Shown: piece after piece, positions 5,952 to 6,467 of the stretch
How positions within the stretch are numbered: position 1 is the stretch's first letter
How the letters are laid out: each line of letters opens with the position of its first letter
Source of the DNA: Bacteroidota bacterium
Lineage (GTDB): Bacteria > Bacteroidota > Bacteroidia > Chitinophagales > Chitinophagaceae
Reading direction: 5' to 3'
Assembly (NCBI GenBank): GCA_947457085.1
Contig: CANGUS010000105.1
Location: 1 to 6,467, forward strand
DNA: 6,467 bases
Notes under the pieces: generated by a model
Told to the model about the DNA's origin: nothing
What the model saw: the letters and a program-made list of their open reading frames with translations, nothing else
Databases searched by the model: none
Program-made: the position numbers and the translations under genes

Positions 5952-6107
5952 TTGTATGGTTTGACGATTTGATGATGTTTCAACAATTTCATTTTCAAAT
6001 CTTTTATCAATTAAAATATCAATTTGATTAATTTTCTAAATGATAAACTAAACAATTAGTTTCCATTAGCTTGATTATCAAATTTACCAAACATCAAATT
6101 AGATAAA
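5952..6107 (+). promoter_or_regulatory. Long accB-accC gap with ATCAA(A)TT repeats
   Basis: These 156 bases contain no ORF. ATCAATT occurs at 6006-6012 and 6018-6024, ATCAAATT at 6077-6084 and 6093-6100, and the inverse AATTTGAT at 6021-6028, so 6021-6028 and 6077-6084 form a perfect 8-base inverted repeat. ATCAA-T-TTGAT (6018-6028) is a compact palindrome. A separate pair, GATTTGA/TCAAATC at 5966-5972 and 5995-6001, is followed by TTTTAT but has a 22-base loop, so it is at best a weak terminator or attenuator. No full TAnnTTTG box was found. Confidence 0.35.
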
Positions 6108-6467
6108 ATGTTTAAAAAAATATTAATAGCAAACAGAGGCGAAATCGCTTTACGAATAATCCGAACTTGTAAAGAAATGGGTATTCCTACAGTAGCTGTA
6201 TATTCTACTGCTGATAAAGATAGTTTACATGTAAAATTTGCTGATGAAGCTGTTTGTATTGGTAAGCCTTCGAGCTCGGATTCTTATTTAAATATTCCTC
6301 ATATTATGGCTGCTGCAGAAATTACAAATGCAGATGCTATTCATCCTGGTTATGGCTTTTTAGCCGAAAATGCCAAATTTGCTGAAATTTGTGGTCAACA
6401 TAATATTAAATTTATTGGGCCAACTCCTGATATGATTAATAGAATGGGAGATAAAATAACTGCAAAA
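6108..6467 (+). CDS. accC: Acetyl-CoA carboxylase biotin carboxylase subunit (3' end missing)
   Basis: AccC uses ATP and bicarbonate to carboxylate the biotin held by AccB. The window holds the first 120 codons, and the frame is open to the right edge. The N-terminal biotin-carboxylase domain is plain: KILIANRGEIALRIIR (4-19), CKEMGIPTVAVYSTADKDS (21-39), DEAVCIG (46-52), SYLNIP (59-64), AIHPGYGFLAENAKFAE (77-93), FIGP (102-105) and MGDK (113-116). By hand alignment the segment matches E. coli AccC with no gaps, so Lys116 falls on the E. coli ATP-binding Lys116. The ATP-grasp and C-terminal domains lie beyond the edge. The start at 6108 is the family start, preceded by an A-rich leader. The closest pyruvate or propionyl carboxylase subunits share this region, but the accB neighbour makes AccC the likely call. 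Confidence 0.96.
   Translation, partial: MFKKILIANRGEIALRIIRTCKEMGIPTVAVYSTADKDSLHVKFADEAVCIGKPSSSDSYLNIPHIMAAAEITNADAIHPGYGFLAENAKFAEICGQHNIKFIGPTPDMINRMGDKITAK

Noticed and set aside
5966..6006. GATTTGA/TCAAATC followed by TTTTAT after accB, as a firm intrinsic terminator
   Set aside because: Seven AT-rich pairs closing a 22-base loop are unlikely to be stable; kept only as a weak possibility in the gap entry.

Overview
The window is AT-rich (roughly one third G+C by eye) and looks like an ordinary chromosomal stretch of a Bacteroidota bacterium, probably near Chitinophagaceae/Sphingobacteriales. This rests on protein resemblance (DUF2147 and DUF983 proteins, FabG, the efp-accB-accC order), A-rich leaders with no clear Shine-Dalgarno, and TAnnTTTG-type -7 boxes. 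No tRNA, rRNA, CRISPR array, insertion sequence or phage gene is visible.

Layout, left to right. (1) 1-1049, plus: the 3' part of an exporter-type ABC transporter whose 5' end lies off the left edge. (2) 1111-1521, plus: a small DUF983 membrane protein with a zinc-ribbon-like CxxC pair. (3) 1641-2090, plus: a secreted DUF2147 protein, ending one base from the stop of the facing gene. (4) 4508-2092, minus: three genes in the order tag (3-methyladenine DNA glycosylase I), fabG (3-oxoacyl-ACP reductase, GTG start) and a predicted outer-membrane beta-barrel protein. (5) 4675 to the right edge, plus: efp (elongation factor P), accB (biotin carboxyl carrier protein) and accC (biotin carboxylase, cut at codon 120).

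The accB and accC products form the biotin-carboxylase half of acetyl-CoA carboxylase, which makes malonyl-CoA. FabG acts later in the same pathway, so fatty-acid synthesis is the theme of the right half, with EF-P (translation of polyproline stretches) in the usual place beside accB. The tag/efp gap is divergent and holds the best promoter in the window.

No wholly new system is visible. The points most worth checking are: an EF-P whose modification-loop tip is Arg32 rather than lysine, in a loop without the usual PGKG; an AccB with an extra lysine-rich, acid-free N-terminus of about 60 residues; a perfect 7-bp inverted repeat bracketing the efp -7 box; and ATCAA(A)TT repeats in the unusually long accB-accC gap.
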